The notes: generated by a model from the letters alone, not told the origin. Shown: positions 9,103-18,976, counted from the first letter of the stretch. The stretch: 64,000 nt of DNA from Hymenobacter qilianensis (GCF_014489555.1 NZ_CP060784.1:620001-684000); one strand, 5' to 3'. A program made the numbers and translations.

Positions 9103-9804
9103 ATGCGGCAGCGGTGGAGCCAGTTGCTCTTTGCACACTGGCCCGTGGAGCCTGACTTGTTGCGGCCGTATCTGCCGGCACGGCTGGAGCTGGACTTGTT
9201 TGACGGGCAAGCGTGGCTGGGCGTGGTGCCATTTACCATGAGCCACATTCGGCCGCTGGGCTTGCCGGCTGTGCCGGGACTGCATCATTTGCATGAGCTG
9301 AATGTGCGCACCTATGCGCGCCTCGATGGTGTGCCGGGTGTCTGGTTTCTCTCGCTGGATGCCTCGTTGGCGCTGGGCGTGTGGGCGGCGCGCACGTTTT
9401 TCCATCTACCTTACCTGCACGCCCGCATGAGCCTGACGCAGACCGGCCCCACCCTGCGCGCCACCGCTGAGCGCACGCACCGGGACATTGCCCCCGCAAC
9501 ATTCGCGGCTACATGGACGCTGGGCGAAGCTTTGCCCGCGTCGCGGCCCGGCACGTTGCAGTATTTTCTCACCGAGCGCTACTACCTGTACACCGCCGGA
9601 CCAGACTTGAAGGAAGAGGTGCACAACAACAACCTTTGGCGAGGCAAACTCTATCATGAACCGTGGATGCTGCGCGAGGCCAGCCTGTGCGAATGGGAAT
9701 CTAACTTAGTAGAAAGTCATGGCTTGCCGACACCTAGTGGTGAGCCGCTCCTTCATGCCGCCGACCCCTTGGACGTGTGGGTGCAGGAGTTCAAACGGGT
9801 GTAA
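9103..9804 (+). CDS. YqjF/DUF2071 family protein
   Basis: The 233-residue product matches the DUF2071 (YqjF) family: RWSQLLFAHWPVEPDLLRP at the start, FDGQAWLGVVPFTM, the mid-domain WFLSLDASLAL, and EEVHNNNLWRGKLYH near the end. The biochemical role of the family is unknown. The start is uncertain. An ATG at 9047 opens a frame that would join this one if one C were added to the C-run at 9085-9089 (AAAAAGCCCCC), giving 252 residues; the ATG at 9103 needs no correction. It converges on an AztD-like gene across a 28-base-pair hairpin. Confidence 0.85.
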   Translation: MRQRWSQLLFAHWPVEPDLLRPYLPARLELDLFDGQAWLGVVPFTMSHIRPLGLPAVPGLHHLHELNVRTYARLDGVPGVWFLSLDASLALGVWAARTFFHLPYLHARMSLTQTGPTLRATAERTHRDIAPATFAATWTLGEALPASRPGTLQYFLTERYYLYTAGPDLKEEVHNNNLWRGKLYHEPWMLREASLCEWESNLVESHGLPTPSGEPLLHAADPLDVWVQEFKRV

Positions 9805-9850
9805 TTTCCGGCTGATTTGCCCCCCAGTTGTGAAGTAACAAGCCGCTGAT

Positions 9851-9910
9851 ACGATATACACAAAGGGCTTACTTGCTTATACAAGCAAGTAAGCCCTTTG
9901 TGTATATCGT
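9851..9910. terminator. Long bidirectional hairpin terminator
   Basis: A perfect 28-base-pair stem (9851-9878 with 9883-9910) with a four-base loop lies between convergent genes. It contains AAGCAAGTAAGCCC and is unrelated to the dispersed motif. Confidence 0.7.
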
Positions 9911-9924
9911 ACGGTCAGGAGAAA

Positions 9925-11157
9925 TTAGTGGCCCTGATCCGACTCATGACCCAGCACCGTCAGGCGCACCGGGCGCGAAGTTACTTTGTGCTTGGCTGCG
10001 GTGCTCAGGTCGCTGACCTTGATCTGGTGTACTTCGCCCAGGGAAGGCACGGCGATGTAAGCAAATTTCTCCGTGGCTTCCAGCATGGGCTTATAGGCGT
10101 CTGCGGCTGGGGTGGCTGGAATCACCGAGTTCTCTCTTTTGAGGGCGCCCGTAGCCAGATCGTACACGCGCAGCTTGCCGTCCAGGGTAAGCACGTGCAG
10201 GTTGTTGCCGGCGTAGTCGGGCTTGCACTGGAAGGCATCCGCGCCGGCGTAGATAGGCGTGATTTTGTCAGTTGTGATATCAATCAGGTAAGCGCCTTTC
10301 GTGGCCACGTAGCCGATGTATTTCTTGGCTCCTTTGGCGTAATAGATAGTTCCCAGGCGGAAAGCTCCGAAATCGGCCGGGTTCAAAATCAGGCGCTGCT
10401 CACCCGAGGCCTTTACGACCAATACGCTGCCGCTGGTGTTAGCCGTGGTGGTCCAGCAACCAAATACAGCGTTGCTACCATCGGTGGCATTGCCGTGGAT
10501 ATTACCTGTTTCCAGCTTGGCGGCCTGTACCTCAGCCCCGGCTTTGTTAATGATTTTGACGCTGGTGGGGCTTGCGCCACTAGCCTTGGCCATCGTAACG
10601 GCGTAGTTGCCATTGTCGAACTGGGCCATGGCGCCGTGGTGTGGCAGCAAGCCCACGTTTATTGCCTTGAATTTGGCCCCCGCCACATGAAATTCGACGT
10701 CATTGCCTACGCTCAGGGTTCCGTCGCCGTCGTTGAAAATCAGCGACTCCGTGCCTTTGCTCTTAAAGTGGGAAGGTCTCGCGCCCGTGGACGAAATGGC
10801 ACCCCATTTAGGAGTTCCTTTCACATCTATATGGTCGTCGTGCGACTCCAGACCCGTATCGAACATCTCTACTAGGTTCTGATTGGCGTACATCACCGCC
10901 GCAAAGCGCCCTGAGGCGGTGGGGTAGAGGGTGGCTAGCGGAAACTTCGCGTTGAATGACTCAATGGCGGCCGTGGCGGGCGTAAGCTGAGTGAGAGTAG
11001 CCGCCTGTTCATCGGCTATCAGGACGCGCACAAAACGATATTCCTTACCAGGATCCGTGCTGGGCCTGGTGCTCAGTTCTTGATCATCATCGCAGGAAGT
11101 AAATACTGTTGCCGCCAAAATGGCTAAAGCAATTTTGGCAGAGAGAAAGTGGCGCAT
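9925..11157 (-). CDS. AztD-like zinc metallochaperone lipoprotein
   Basis: The 410-residue product has a signal and lipobox (FTSC at about 17-20), so it is probably anchored in the envelope. The body has the spaced blades expected of a YncE-like beta-propeller. AztD-like landmarks are PHHGAMAQFDNGNYAVT, GNIHGNATDGSNAVFGC and a His-rich loop ESHDDHID; the C-terminus ends HESDQGH. AztD of Paracoccus hands zinc to the AztABC importer; no AztABC genes are seen here. The ATG at 11157 places the signal correctly. Two near-identical 15-base palindromes lie 44 and 82 bases upstream, fitting zinc control by a Fur-family repressor. Assignment to AztD is from pattern memory, so moderate. Confidence 0.72.
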   Translation of the reverse strand: MRHFLSAKIALAILAATVFTSCDDDQELSTRPSTDPGKEYRFVRVLIADEQAATLTQLTPATAAIESFNAKFPLATLYPTASGRFAAVMYANQNLVEMFDTGLESHDDHIDVKGTPKWGAISSTGARPSHFKSKGTESLIFNDGDGTLSVGNDVEFHVAGAKFKAINVGLLPHHGAMAQFDNGNYAVTMAKASGASPTSVKIINKAGAEVQAAKLETGNIHGNATDGSNAVFGCWTTTANTSGSVLVVKASGEQRLILNPADFGAFRLGTIYYAKGAKKYIGYVATKGAYLIDITTDKITPIYAGADAFQCKPDYAGNNLHVLTLDGKLRVYDLATGALKRENSVIPATPAADAYKPMLEATEKFAYIAVPSLGEVHQIKVSDLSTAAKHKVTSRPVRLTVLGHESDQGH

Positions 11158-11200
11158 TGGTATTAGATAAAAGTGGCTTAATAAAATTGAATGGCTTTTA

Positions 11201-11215
11201 TGCAACAATGCTGCA
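11201..11215 (-). promoter_or_regulatory. Proximal Fur/Zur-type operator
   Basis: TGCAACAATGCTGCA is a 7-1-7 inverted repeat with one mismatch. It repeats the distal perfect site 38 bases away and lies 44 bases upstream of the AztD-like start. Confidence 0.65.
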
Positions 11216-11238
11216 AGATGAGGCAAACTAAATATAAT

Positions 11239-11253
11239 TGCAACATTGTTGCA
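11239..11253 (-). promoter_or_regulatory. Distal Fur/Zur-type operator
   Basis: TGCAACATTGTTGCA is a perfect 7-1-7 palindrome, the architecture of Fur-family boxes. With the proximal copy it makes a tandem operator. Assignment to Zur rests on the zinc-chaperone gene it precedes. Confidence 0.7.
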
Positions 11254-11617
11254 TAAAATATTCTGAGAATTCCATTACCCCCGCTTATCATCTATTTGAC
11301 CACAAACGCTATTCTTACAGTGAACAATGACGATTAAGAAGATAAATACCAGTAGGACAGCTAAGAAATTACTAGGCTAATCCCTCACCATTATTCTTCT
11401 TACACAAGCTAATGACAGCCATAACTTGGCGCCTTACTACCCTGCTTGTAGCAGAATAACTGCTGAAGCCTTATCAGATGTGTGACTAGGTAAAATCAGT
11501 ACAGGGTACAAGCAGCAGTTTTACCCCGATGGGCTATTCGCACTGCAGTGAAGTGGCAGGGAACAAACTTTTAAGTTAAGCCGAATAATATATAACCATC
11601 CAACAGTAGCTTGCAGT
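11254..11617. other. Intergenic region, no gene seen
   Basis: About 360 A/T-rich bases separate divergent genes. Apart from the operators at its left edge, no coding frame, RNA gene or convincing promoter is seen. Confidence 0.5.
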
Positions 11618-12232
11618 ATGAACCATATACCTTTTGCTGCTAGCCTATTTTTACTTATTGTGTCGGGTTGTAGCTCCGCAGTGCAGGAGCAACGGGGAGA
11701 ACCTCGCCAGAGCGAAACCGCGATGACTCCTCCGATATCGAGCCCGGTGGCACAACCTACCTTCAATAAGACGCTGAGTAAGAATAATTTTACGGCTGAC
11801 ATCACGTCATCCACCCCAAGCATTCTGAACCTCACCGCTCGTCGTGCAGAGAGGCAAATAGCCGCAATTCATGATTCGGTGGCGGGCGTAATTACCGAGG
11901 CTGTCATTACCGATTTGAATCTGAATGAGCTACCCGAAATCCTGATATTCGTGCGCGGCGTTGGTGCCAATCCTCTCGGACAAGTATACGGATTTGAGTT
12001 TGCGGAACAGGAGTGGGAGCGCTTTCAGTTACCTACTTTGCCTCCCGAAGCGGCAAGCGGCTATCAAGGCTTTGATCTGTTTAGGATAGCTGATAATTAT
12101 TTGATGCGCACCTTTCCCGTTTTCCTACCCACCGATTCACCAACGCTACCTACCGGCGGTCAACGCACCATCCGCTATACCCTCGACCATACGCTTCGGC
12201 TAACGGAATTCAGCATCGAGGACCATCCTTAG
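11618..12232 (+). CDS. PliI-like lysozyme-inhibitor lipoprotein
   Basis: The 204-residue product has a signal with lipobox IVSGC (about 14-18). The C-terminal 130 residues fit the pattern of periplasmic inhibitors of invertebrate-type lysozyme: ITDLNLNELPEILIFVRG, YGFEF, GYQGFDLFRIADNYLMRTFPVF and the closing TGGQRTIRYTLD. The family binds and blocks I-type lysozyme in the periplasm or on the surface. Residues 20-85 are a low-complexity linker. It is divergent from the zinc-chaperone gene, and a lone GCTGGGGGCTTTTTT motif lies 4 bases after the stop. Family call is from pattern, without a search. Confidence 0.65.
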   Translation: MNHIPFAASLFLLIVSGCSSAVQEQRGEPRQSETAMTPPISSPVAQPTFNKTLSKNNFTADITSSTPSILNLTARRAERQIAAIHDSVAGVITEAVITDLNLNELPEILIFVRGVGANPLGQVYGFEFAEQEWERFQLPTLPPEAASGYQGFDLFRIADNYLMRTFPVFLPTDSPTLPTGGQRTIRYTLDHTLRLTEFSIEDHP

Positions 12233-12480
12233 CGAAGCTGGGGGCTTTTTTGTGGTGTAGCCAAGCGTTTATTTATCTACCATTATGGCAGCCTTCCGCT
12301 ACGCGGCTTATACCCGGATGGGGCACGTTAATACCTAGTATATAAAAGTGACATATTTGCTTCGCTTGCGGCGCTAACTGTCTAAATTATAGCCTTATTT
12401 AGCACTAGATTTCCCAGGTCTGACGTCGGCTTACTGACGTGGCTGGAAGCCTATTCTCTACCTGTTGTTTATTCTAGTTT

Positions 12481-15400
12481 ATGCGGCTGACTTTTACAGC
12501 TTTACTGAGCGTTTTTACCTTTCTGACCAGCTTTGCCAACGCTCCCGCAACATCGACCTTTCAATTTGTTGCCAACGCCGGTCAATGGCCTTCTCAGGTA
12601 CAATTTGCTACGGCAGTGCCTGGGGGGCATTTATTTTTAGAAAACAACCAGTTTACTTACAACCTGCAGGCTCTGCCAGCCGAGTACAATCACTCAGCTA
12701 GTAGCGCGGCCAAAGCAATACAAGGCCACGCCTTTCGAATGCAGCTGGTAGGTGCTCAACTGAAGCCCAGGACGCTGGGCCAAGAGCGACAGTCGACCTA
12801 TCACAATTACTTCCTGGGCTCCGATCCGAAGAAATGGGCCAGTAAGGTGCCGCTATTTGCCGTGGTGCGGTACGAGCAGGTGTACGCCGGCGTAGACATG
12901 GTGTGGCACTCCGTGGATGGGCATTTGAAATACGATTACGAAGTGGCCGCTGGCGCCGACCCCGGCCAGATTCGGATGCGCTACGAAGGGCTCGACAAAA
13001 TGGAACTGCACGATGGGCAGCTTCGGCTTCATACCCAATTGGGAGTGCAAGCGGAGCAGGCGCCAATCGCGTATCAGGTGCTGGCCAATGGGCAGCGGCG
13101 CCCCGTAGCCTGTCGGTTCCGCCTCTACGACAACGAAGTGCGCTTTGAGCTGACCGGAAAGTACGACACCAAATTGCCGCTGATTATTGATCCGGCCCTC
13201 GTATTCAGCACTTACACCACCAACTCCACGTTTTTGTCGGCCAACTCGGCGGCGGGTGATGAGTACGGCAATATGTACACGGCCGGCTACACGCAGGATT
13301 CGACGTACCCGGTAACCATAGGTGCTTACCAAAGCCACCAGCGGGGCCAGAACCTGGGCATTTCAAAGCTCGACCCGACGGGCCGAACCGTGCTGTTTGC
13401 TACCTACTTAGGAGGCAACAGCGCCGAGTATCCGCTGGACATGACTATCACGGCCAAAAATGAGCTGATCGTGCTGGCGCTTTCGGGCTCCACCAATTAC
13501 CCGGTGACTGCCACCACGTATGACAACACATTCAATGGCGGCCAGGATTACGTTATTTCCCGGCTGAGTGCCGATGGCGCTTCCCTTTTGGCCTCTACGT
13601 ACTTAGGCGGCTCAGGCTTTGAGGCGGGCTCTCTTTCTTCGAGGCCCGCCACCGTTACCAGCACTCCTACAGGCGGCGTGCTGATTGGCGGGAACACGAA
13701 CTCCACTAATTTTCCGGTGCGGAACGCGGTGCAGTCTACCCTCCGAAGCATCGGCACATCTGGTTTTCAGTCTGGCAATGACGGCTTTGTGACGAGCTTA
13801 AACGAAGCTTTATCGACGCTGCAATGGTCGACTTACCTGGGTGGCACGGCCGAAGATCAGGTGCACGACATCAAAGTAGCTCCCGATGGCAGCATCTACG
13901 TTTGCGGCCAGACGGCCAGCGCCGATTTCCCGGTGGGCAGCACCGGGCTGAACCGCACCTTTCGGGGCGGGCAGCTGGATGGGTTTCTGCTGCACTTGAG
14001 TGCGGCGGGCAACAACCTGTTGGGGGGCACTTTTCTGGGTACTACGGGCACCGATCTGGCCCGCTTCATCGACTTCGACTCGGATGGGCAGGTATTGGTT
14101 GCCGGAGGTACTGCGGGCAGCTACCCCGTTACGGATGGCGCATTCACCCTGCAGACGCCGAATACCGAGAAGGTGTTTATTCATTGCTTTAATCCGGCCC
14201 TGACCAGTACCATTTTCTCCACGCAGATTACCGCTGCCATCAGCGGGTCCATAGTTTCGTCTACGCTGATTACGGCCTTCAACCTCGACGCCTGCAACCG
14301 TATCTACTTCTGTGCTTACGGCAGCACCAATAGCTCCCCCGTCACCTCCGATGCTTTTTCCACCGCTCAGCGCAGCATCTATTTAGCCGTTTTAAGTCCG
14401 GGTGCCCGCCGCCTGGAGTATGGCACCTATTTCGGCGGACCTGCGAATGGAGGAACGCACTTACACGCGGCGGCATCCAACGAAATCACAAAGCAGGGCG
14501 TGCTGTATCACATCGAGTGCACCACTACCACGAGCTTCACCACGACGCCGGGCACCTATGCTCCCACCAAAACGGTAGGCACCAATAGCGGAGCAGCATT
14601 CAAGTTCAACATGCTGCCTGCGGGTGCTTCGCTGCCCACGCTGACGGCCGCGCTGCCGCCGGTACCAGTGGGCTGCGCGCCCTACACGGTTCAGTTCAGC
14701 AATGCCGGCAGCGGAGCCGAAACCTACGAGTGGGACTTTGGCGACGGTAGTCCGCTGGAAACCTCGGCCACGCCAGCCCACCGTTTCGAGCGCCCTGGCA
14801 CGTATCAGGTTCGGCTGACCGTGACGCGCACCGGGGGCTGTGGACCGCAGCGCCTGACAACCACGACGACCGTCGGAGTTACCAATCAGGCAGCGCCACT
14901 GGTATCCGCGGTGGCGGCCGTGCCGGCGGGTTGCGCCCCGTACACGGTTCAATTTCAGAATACCAGCACCAGCACCGGCCCGGTTCGCTACGAGTGGAAT
15001 TTTGGCGACGGCAGCATGGAGATCGGAATTGCCCCCCAGCATCGATTTACCGTGCCCGGCCGCTATGTAGTACGGCTGACGGCTGAGCAAGCCAGCCCTT
15101 GCGGCACGCAACGCAGCGTTAGTGAAACCGTTGTTGTCGTCGATCCGCCGGCGCCGGCGCTCGTGGCTAACTTTCAGGCACCTACTGCAGTCTGCGTGAC
15201 TACTCCCGTAGAGTTTGTGAGTACCGGCGTGGGGGCAATGCGCTACCAGTGGAACTTTGGGGATGGCACTCCACTCGAAACATCGGAAAAGCCGCTGCAC
15301 CGCTTTCCGCGCGCGGGCACCTACCAGGTGCAGCTCACGGTGAGCCTTACAAACGTGTGCGGCAACAAGCAGGAAACCATCCGACGCAGCATTGTGGTGC

Positions 15401-15858
15401 AGGATCCGCCGACGCTGGTGGAGCGCATCGACTCGCTGGACTGCCGTGCCCAACTCACGCTGGATGCTGGTATTACGAGCAACAAGTATGAGTGGTCGAC
15501 GGGGGAAACGACGCGCTCTATCATTGTGAAGAAGGCCGGTACGTATCGGGTGAATGTGACAACAAATGCCCCCTGCCCTACTACAGTTGCCTTCACCATT
15601 CAGCCCGCCGGGGAGCGGAATATATTCAACATCATTACGCCCAACGGCGACCGGCGCAACGACACGTTCGTGCTTCCCTCGGAGCTTGGTGTACCGGAGC
15701 TGCGCATTTTCAACCGTTGGGGCCAAGAGGTGTACCAGAGCGCAGCTTACCGCAACGAGTGGCAAGCCGAAGGCCAACCGGCGGGCGTCTATTACTACCA
15801 AGTGCGCCAGCCTCAGTGTGCGCTCACGCTCAAAGGTTGGGTTGAGGTTATTCGCTAA
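12481..15858 (+). CDS. Secreted SBBP/PKD protein with T9SS gliding-type C-terminus
   Basis: The 1125-residue surface or secreted protein starts with a Sec signal (about 1-20). A DUF7948-type N-terminal domain (FVANAGQWPSQVQF) is followed by a beta-propeller-like region with repeated TYLGG segments (about 270-700) typical of SBBP repeats. Three PKD domains carry YEWDFGDGSP, YEWNFGDGS and YQWNFGDGTP (about 725-800, 810-890, 900-975). The end (about 1040-1125, NIITPNGDRRNDTF then ELRIFNRWGQEVY) is the gliding-motility-associated CHU_C domain, a type B T9SS sorting signal. It probably acts in adhesion or binding. The ATG at 12481 gives the signal. It stands alone, with no visible operon partner. 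Confidence 0.9.
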   Translation: MRLTFTALLSVFTFLTSFANAPATSTFQFVANAGQWPSQVQFATAVPGGHLFLENNQFTYNLQALPAEYNHSASSAAKAIQGHAFRMQLVGAQLKPRTLGQERQSTYHNYFLGSDPKKWASKVPLFAVVRYEQVYAGVDMVWHSVDGHLKYDYEVAAGADPGQIRMRYEGLDKMELHDGQLRLHTQLGVQAEQAPIAYQVLANGQRRPVACRFRLYDNEVRFELTGKYDTKLPLIIDPALVFSTYTTNSTFLSANSAAGDEYGNMYTAGYTQDSTYPVTIGAYQSHQRGQNLGISKLDPTGRTVLFATYLGGNSAEYPLDMTITAKNELIVLALSGSTNYPVTATTYDNTFNGGQDYVISRLSADGASLLASTYLGGSGFEAGSLSSRPATVTSTPTGGVLIGGNTNSTNFPVRNAVQSTLRSIGTSGFQSGNDGFVTSLNEALSTLQWSTYLGGTAEDQVHDIKVAPDGSIYVCGQTASADFPVGSTGLNRTFRGGQLDGFLLHLSAAGNNLLGGTFLGTTGTDLARFIDFDSDGQVLVAGGTAGSYPVTDGAFTLQTPNTEKVFIHCFNPALTSTIFSTQITAAISGSIVSSTLITAFNLDACNRIYFCAYGSTNSSPVTSDAFSTAQRSIYLAVLSPGARRLEYGTYFGGPANGGTHLHAAASNEITKQGVLYHIECTTTTSFTTTPGTYAPTKTVGTNSGAAFKFNMLPAGASLPTLTAALPPVPVGCAPYTVQFSNAGSGAETYEWDFGDGSPLETSATPAHRFERPGTYQVRLTVTRTGGCGPQRLTTTTTVGVTNQAAPLVSAVAAVPAGCAPYTVQFQNTSTSTGPVRYEWNFGDGSMEIGIAPQHRFTVPGRYVVRLTAEQASPCGTQRSVSETVVVVDPPAPALVANFQAPTAVCVTTPVEFVSTGVGAMRYQWNFGDGTPLETSEKPLHRFPRAGTYQVQLTVSLTNVCGNKQETIRRSIVVQDPPTLVERIDSLDCRAQLTLDAGITSNKYEWSTGETTRSIIVKKAGTYRVNVTTNAPCPTTVAFTIQPAGERNIFNIITPNGDRRNDTFVLPSELGVPELRIFNRWGQEVYQSAAYRNEWQAEGQPAGVYYYQVRQPQCALTLKGWVEVIR

Positions 15859-15872
15859 CGGCTACGTAGGCC

Positions 15873-16680
15873 TCAGATTTGCCCCCCACGCTGGCGTACG
15901 GCCTCAAACGTCATGATAGCCGTGCAGGTGCTCACGTTGAGCGAGTCGATATAGCCGGCCATCGGAATCTTGATTTGCGCATCGGCCGCCGCGAGCCATT
16001 CGTCGCTGAGGCCGGTGGCCTCGGTGCCCATCACAATGGCGCTGGGGCCGCTGAAATTCATGTTGGTATACAACCCGGTGGCGGCGGGAGTGGTGGCGTA
16101 GCTGCGAATACCGTGTTGGCGCAGCCAGGCGACTACCTCGGCGGTGGGGCGGCCACCACCTGATTGGTAAACACGCAGCCAATGCTGGCCCGAATGACAT
16201 TGGGATTGTAGAGGTCGGTGCGCGGGTCGCACACGATCACGGCGTCTACGCGGGCCGCGTCGGCGGTGCGGAGCACGGCGCCCAAGTTACCGGGCTTTTC
16301 CACTGCCTCCAGAATAATCAGGAGCGGGCTGGGGGGCAATTTCAGGTCGGTGAGGGCGCGGCGCGGTGGGCGGGCCAGGGCCAATATGCCATCGGAGCCT
16401 TCGCGGTAAGCCACTTTCTCAAACACCGTTTTCGAAACCGTAAAATACTCCGGGCGGGGGCAAATAACGTTTCCAACTCCCGCTGCCGCGCCGGCTCAGC
16501 TAGCTCCGGGCACACAAACAACGTGGTAACCTCCACGCCGGCTTGCTGGGCAATAGTCAGCTCGCGGTAGCCCTCAATGATGGTCAGGTTTTGCTGCCGA
16601 CGCTCAGCGGGCTTCTGCTGCAAGCGCAGCAGGTTCTTGATGCGCGGATTCTGGGGGCTGGTAATCGGTTCGGGGGGCAT
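15873..16680 (-). CDS. TrmH/SpoU-family RNA 2'-O-methyltransferase (frame broken twice)
   Basis: The product begins MPPEPITSPQNPRIKNLLRL, the substrate-binding domain of rRNA 2'-O-ribose methylases. The SPOUT domain follows: LLIILEAVEKPGNLGAVLRTADA, then GPSAIVMGTEATGLSDEW and the SAM-binding knot segment IPMAGYIDSLNVSTC. The frame breaks at 16456-16460 (five G on the plus strand) and at 16146-16149 (four G). Restoring one base at each gives an uninterrupted 269-residue protein of normal length. Both breaks fall in C-runs, the first in TTTGCCCCC, so base-call errors are likely. The ATG at 16680 is preferred over the open frame to 16770. Confidence 0.87.
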
Positions 16681-16858
16681 TTTTCCGAGGAATAAAAGAA
16701 GGCTGCGTGGCCGTGCAGATAAGCTGGCCGGCACACAAAGGTAGAAGCAAAGCCGGCCATCCATCAGCACTTGGCTTGACCACTGCGCCTATAAAAGTGC
16801 GAACTTTACTTTTTACACTCTCCATCGGATCTAGTTTCTTACTTCTACCTAAACTCAA

Positions 16859-18390
16859 GTGCGGCTGAATCTTAATACGAAAATCAGGCTGGGCTTTGGC
16901 ATTGCGCTGGTTGTGCTGCTGCTTACTTCCCTGTTCGCTTATATGAGCATACAGCAAGTGGCTTATTACACCAATCGGGTGGAGCACACTTATAAGGTGT
17001 TGCAGCACACCACCGATCTGCGAACCCAGGTGCGCGATGCGCAGGGGGCAATTCGCAGCTATCTGCTGATGGGCGACAAAGCGTATCTCGGGAATTATGA
17101 CAACCTGGTGAGCGACATCCACAGGAATTATGAAAGCCTGCGGCATCTTACCTTCGACAACCCCGACCATCAGCGCCGCTTAGATACGCTTGGGACTCTT
17201 ATGGCCCAGGAAGTTCTGTTGCTGGATGCTTGGCGGCAACGCCCACCCACCCTCTACGCGGCCCGCGACCTAGTGCGTGGCGACCGCCGCCAGTTGGAGC
17301 AGATTCGGGCGGTTATTGCACAAATCAAGAACTCGGAAGACCTGCTGCTGCGTGAGCGTACGCGCAACCGCGACATTTGGGAGCGTACGGCTCCGCTAGC
17401 CATTATCGGGTCAGCGGTGCTGACTATTCTGCTGGTACTCTGGCTGTTTAGCCGCATCGTGCAGGAGCTTAAGGAGAAGGAAAGCCTACAGACCGAGCTG
17501 GCCGCCGTGAACTTCAATACCACCCAACGTATCCGGCTTATTGAAAACCTGGCTGAACAGGTAGTGCTCGGTGATTACAAGGTCAAGATTCGTGATAAGG
17601 AGCAGGATAGCCTCGGCAAGCTGGCCGGCTCCCTCAACCGCATGACCCAAACCCTCGACTATACCTTTGAGGCCTTAAACAAGCGTAATCTGGAGCTGGA
17701 CCAGTTTGCTTATGTAGCTTCCCACGACCTGAAAGCGCCGCTGCGCGGTATTGGGGCTCTGGTAAAATGGATGGAAGAGGAATTGTCGCACGAGCTGTCG
17801 GTGCAGATGCGCGAGTATCTGGCTATGCTGAAGGGCCGCCTCACCCGCCTCGATGACCTCATCAACGGCCTGCTGGCGTATGCACGCGCCGGCCGGACGC
17901 AGCCACTCCCAGAGGAAGTGGACGTGCGCGGGCTGGTAGCGGAAGTTGCCGAAATGGTTGTGCCGCACGGCTTTACCGTTGATTTGCCCCCAGCCTCCCT
18001 CCCTTCCTCACCGACCGGCTTAGTCTGCAACAGGTATTTACCAACCTGCTCAGCAACGCCGTTAAGCACCACCACAGCGGCCAGGGCCATCTGAGTATCG
18101 GGGTACAGGAGCTGAAGAAGGAATACGAGTTCAGCGTGACCGACGATGGCCCCGGAATCGCGCCGGAGTACCACGAAAAAATCTTCCAGATTTTCCAGAC
18201 CCTGCGCGACCGGAATACGGCGGAGAGCACCGGAATCGGGCTCAGTATTGTGCGCAAGATCATTGAAGAACATAAAGGCAGTATTCGTGTACAATCGGTA
18301 CCGGGTCAGGGTGCTACCTTTGTATTTACGTGGCCCAAAACGCTGGCACCTGTTTCTCAGGTAATCACACCAGCTACTGTTCTCTTTTAG
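16859..18390 (+). CDS. Membrane sensor histidine kinase, CHASE3-like (frame broken once)
   Basis: Two membrane helices (about 10-30 and 178-200) flank a helical periplasmic sensor resembling CHASE3 (RTQVRDAQGAIRSYLLMGD). A HAMP-like linker, the phospho-acceptor segment YVASHDLKAPLRG (H-box, about 285-297) and an ATPase domain with VTDDGPGIAPE and STGIGLSIV follow. The frame is lost at 17987-17991 in TTTGCCCCCAG; one more C joins TVDLPP to SLPPFLTDRLSLQQVF and gives 510 residues. The start is GTG at 16859. A single-domain response regulator follows 20 bases later, so they probably form a two-gene unit. The signal sensed is unknown. Confidence 0.9.
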
Positions 18391-18410
18391 TATCTGTTCA
18401 GCAAGCATTT

Positions 18411-18821
18411 ATGCGTTCTATTCTTCTTGTCGAAGACGATTTCTTTGATACAATGATTGTGGAGAAGTCCTTCGCCAAATTCAGTGTGCAACACAAGCTC
18501 TATACCGCCTTCAACGGCATTGAAGCGCTGGATATGCTGCTCGGACGCAATGGTCAGGAGGCAATGAACCCGTTGCCGGAAGTGATTCTGCTGGATTTGA
18601 ACATGCCCAAAATGAACGGGCACGAGTTTCTGGAGGAGCTGCGCAGTCAGCCCAAGCTGCGCGATATTCCCGTATTCATCACCACCACTTCCGCTATGGA
18701 CGTGGACCGGCTAAATGCCCAGAACCTGGGCGTAGCCGGCTATATCTTGAAGCCCATCGACTTCGAAACGTCTACCGATATGGTTGACAGCCTGAGCTTG
18801 CTGGAAAAGCTGCTCAAGTAG
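18411..18821 (+). CDS. Single-domain response regulator
   Basis: The 136-residue product is a lone receiver domain of the Rcp1 type: acidic pair VEDD near residue 8, phospho-Asp in LLDLNMPKMNG (about 65), the switch Thr in ITTTSA (about 94), and the conserved Lys in LKPIDF (about 115). No output domain is present. It follows the histidine kinase by 20 bases and is its probable phosphorylation partner. Such CheY-like proteins act by protein contact rather than DNA binding. Confidence 0.92.
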   Translation: MRSILLVEDDFFDTMIVEKSFAKFSVQHKLYTAFNGIEALDMLLGRNGQEAMNPLPEVILLDLNMPKMNGHEFLEELRSQPKLRDIPVFITTTSAMDVDRLNAQNLGVAGYILKPIDFETSTDMVDSLSLLEKLLK

Positions 18822-18927
18822 ACCTGACGGCGCAGGACGCTGGATGGGAGCCTGTGCTCGTAACACAGCAGCGAGATATGCAGCAGCGTCGGCTCAAATT
18901 AAATGGGGATTTGCGGCACCACAACGC

Positions 18928-18976
18928 AACGCCGGGGGCTTGTGTGGCTCTTGTGTATAAAAGCCTCCCCGGCGTT
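18928..18976 (+). terminator. Probable terminator of the kinase/regulator unit
   Basis: AACGCCGGGGGCTT (18928-18941) pairs imperfectly with AAGCCTCCCCGGCGTT (18961-18976) across a loop of about 19 bases. There is no strong T-run. Confidence 0.45.

Noticed and set aside
9898..10875. 325-codon plus-strand frame opposite the AztD-like gene
   Set aside because: No start context and no recognisable family; the other strand has a lipobox and propeller pattern.
14461..15801. 446-codon open frame on the minus strand across the PKD protein gene
   Set aside because: It lies antisense to a gene with clear domains, and its sequence is Arg/Ala/His-rich with no family likeness: a shadow of GC-rich codons.
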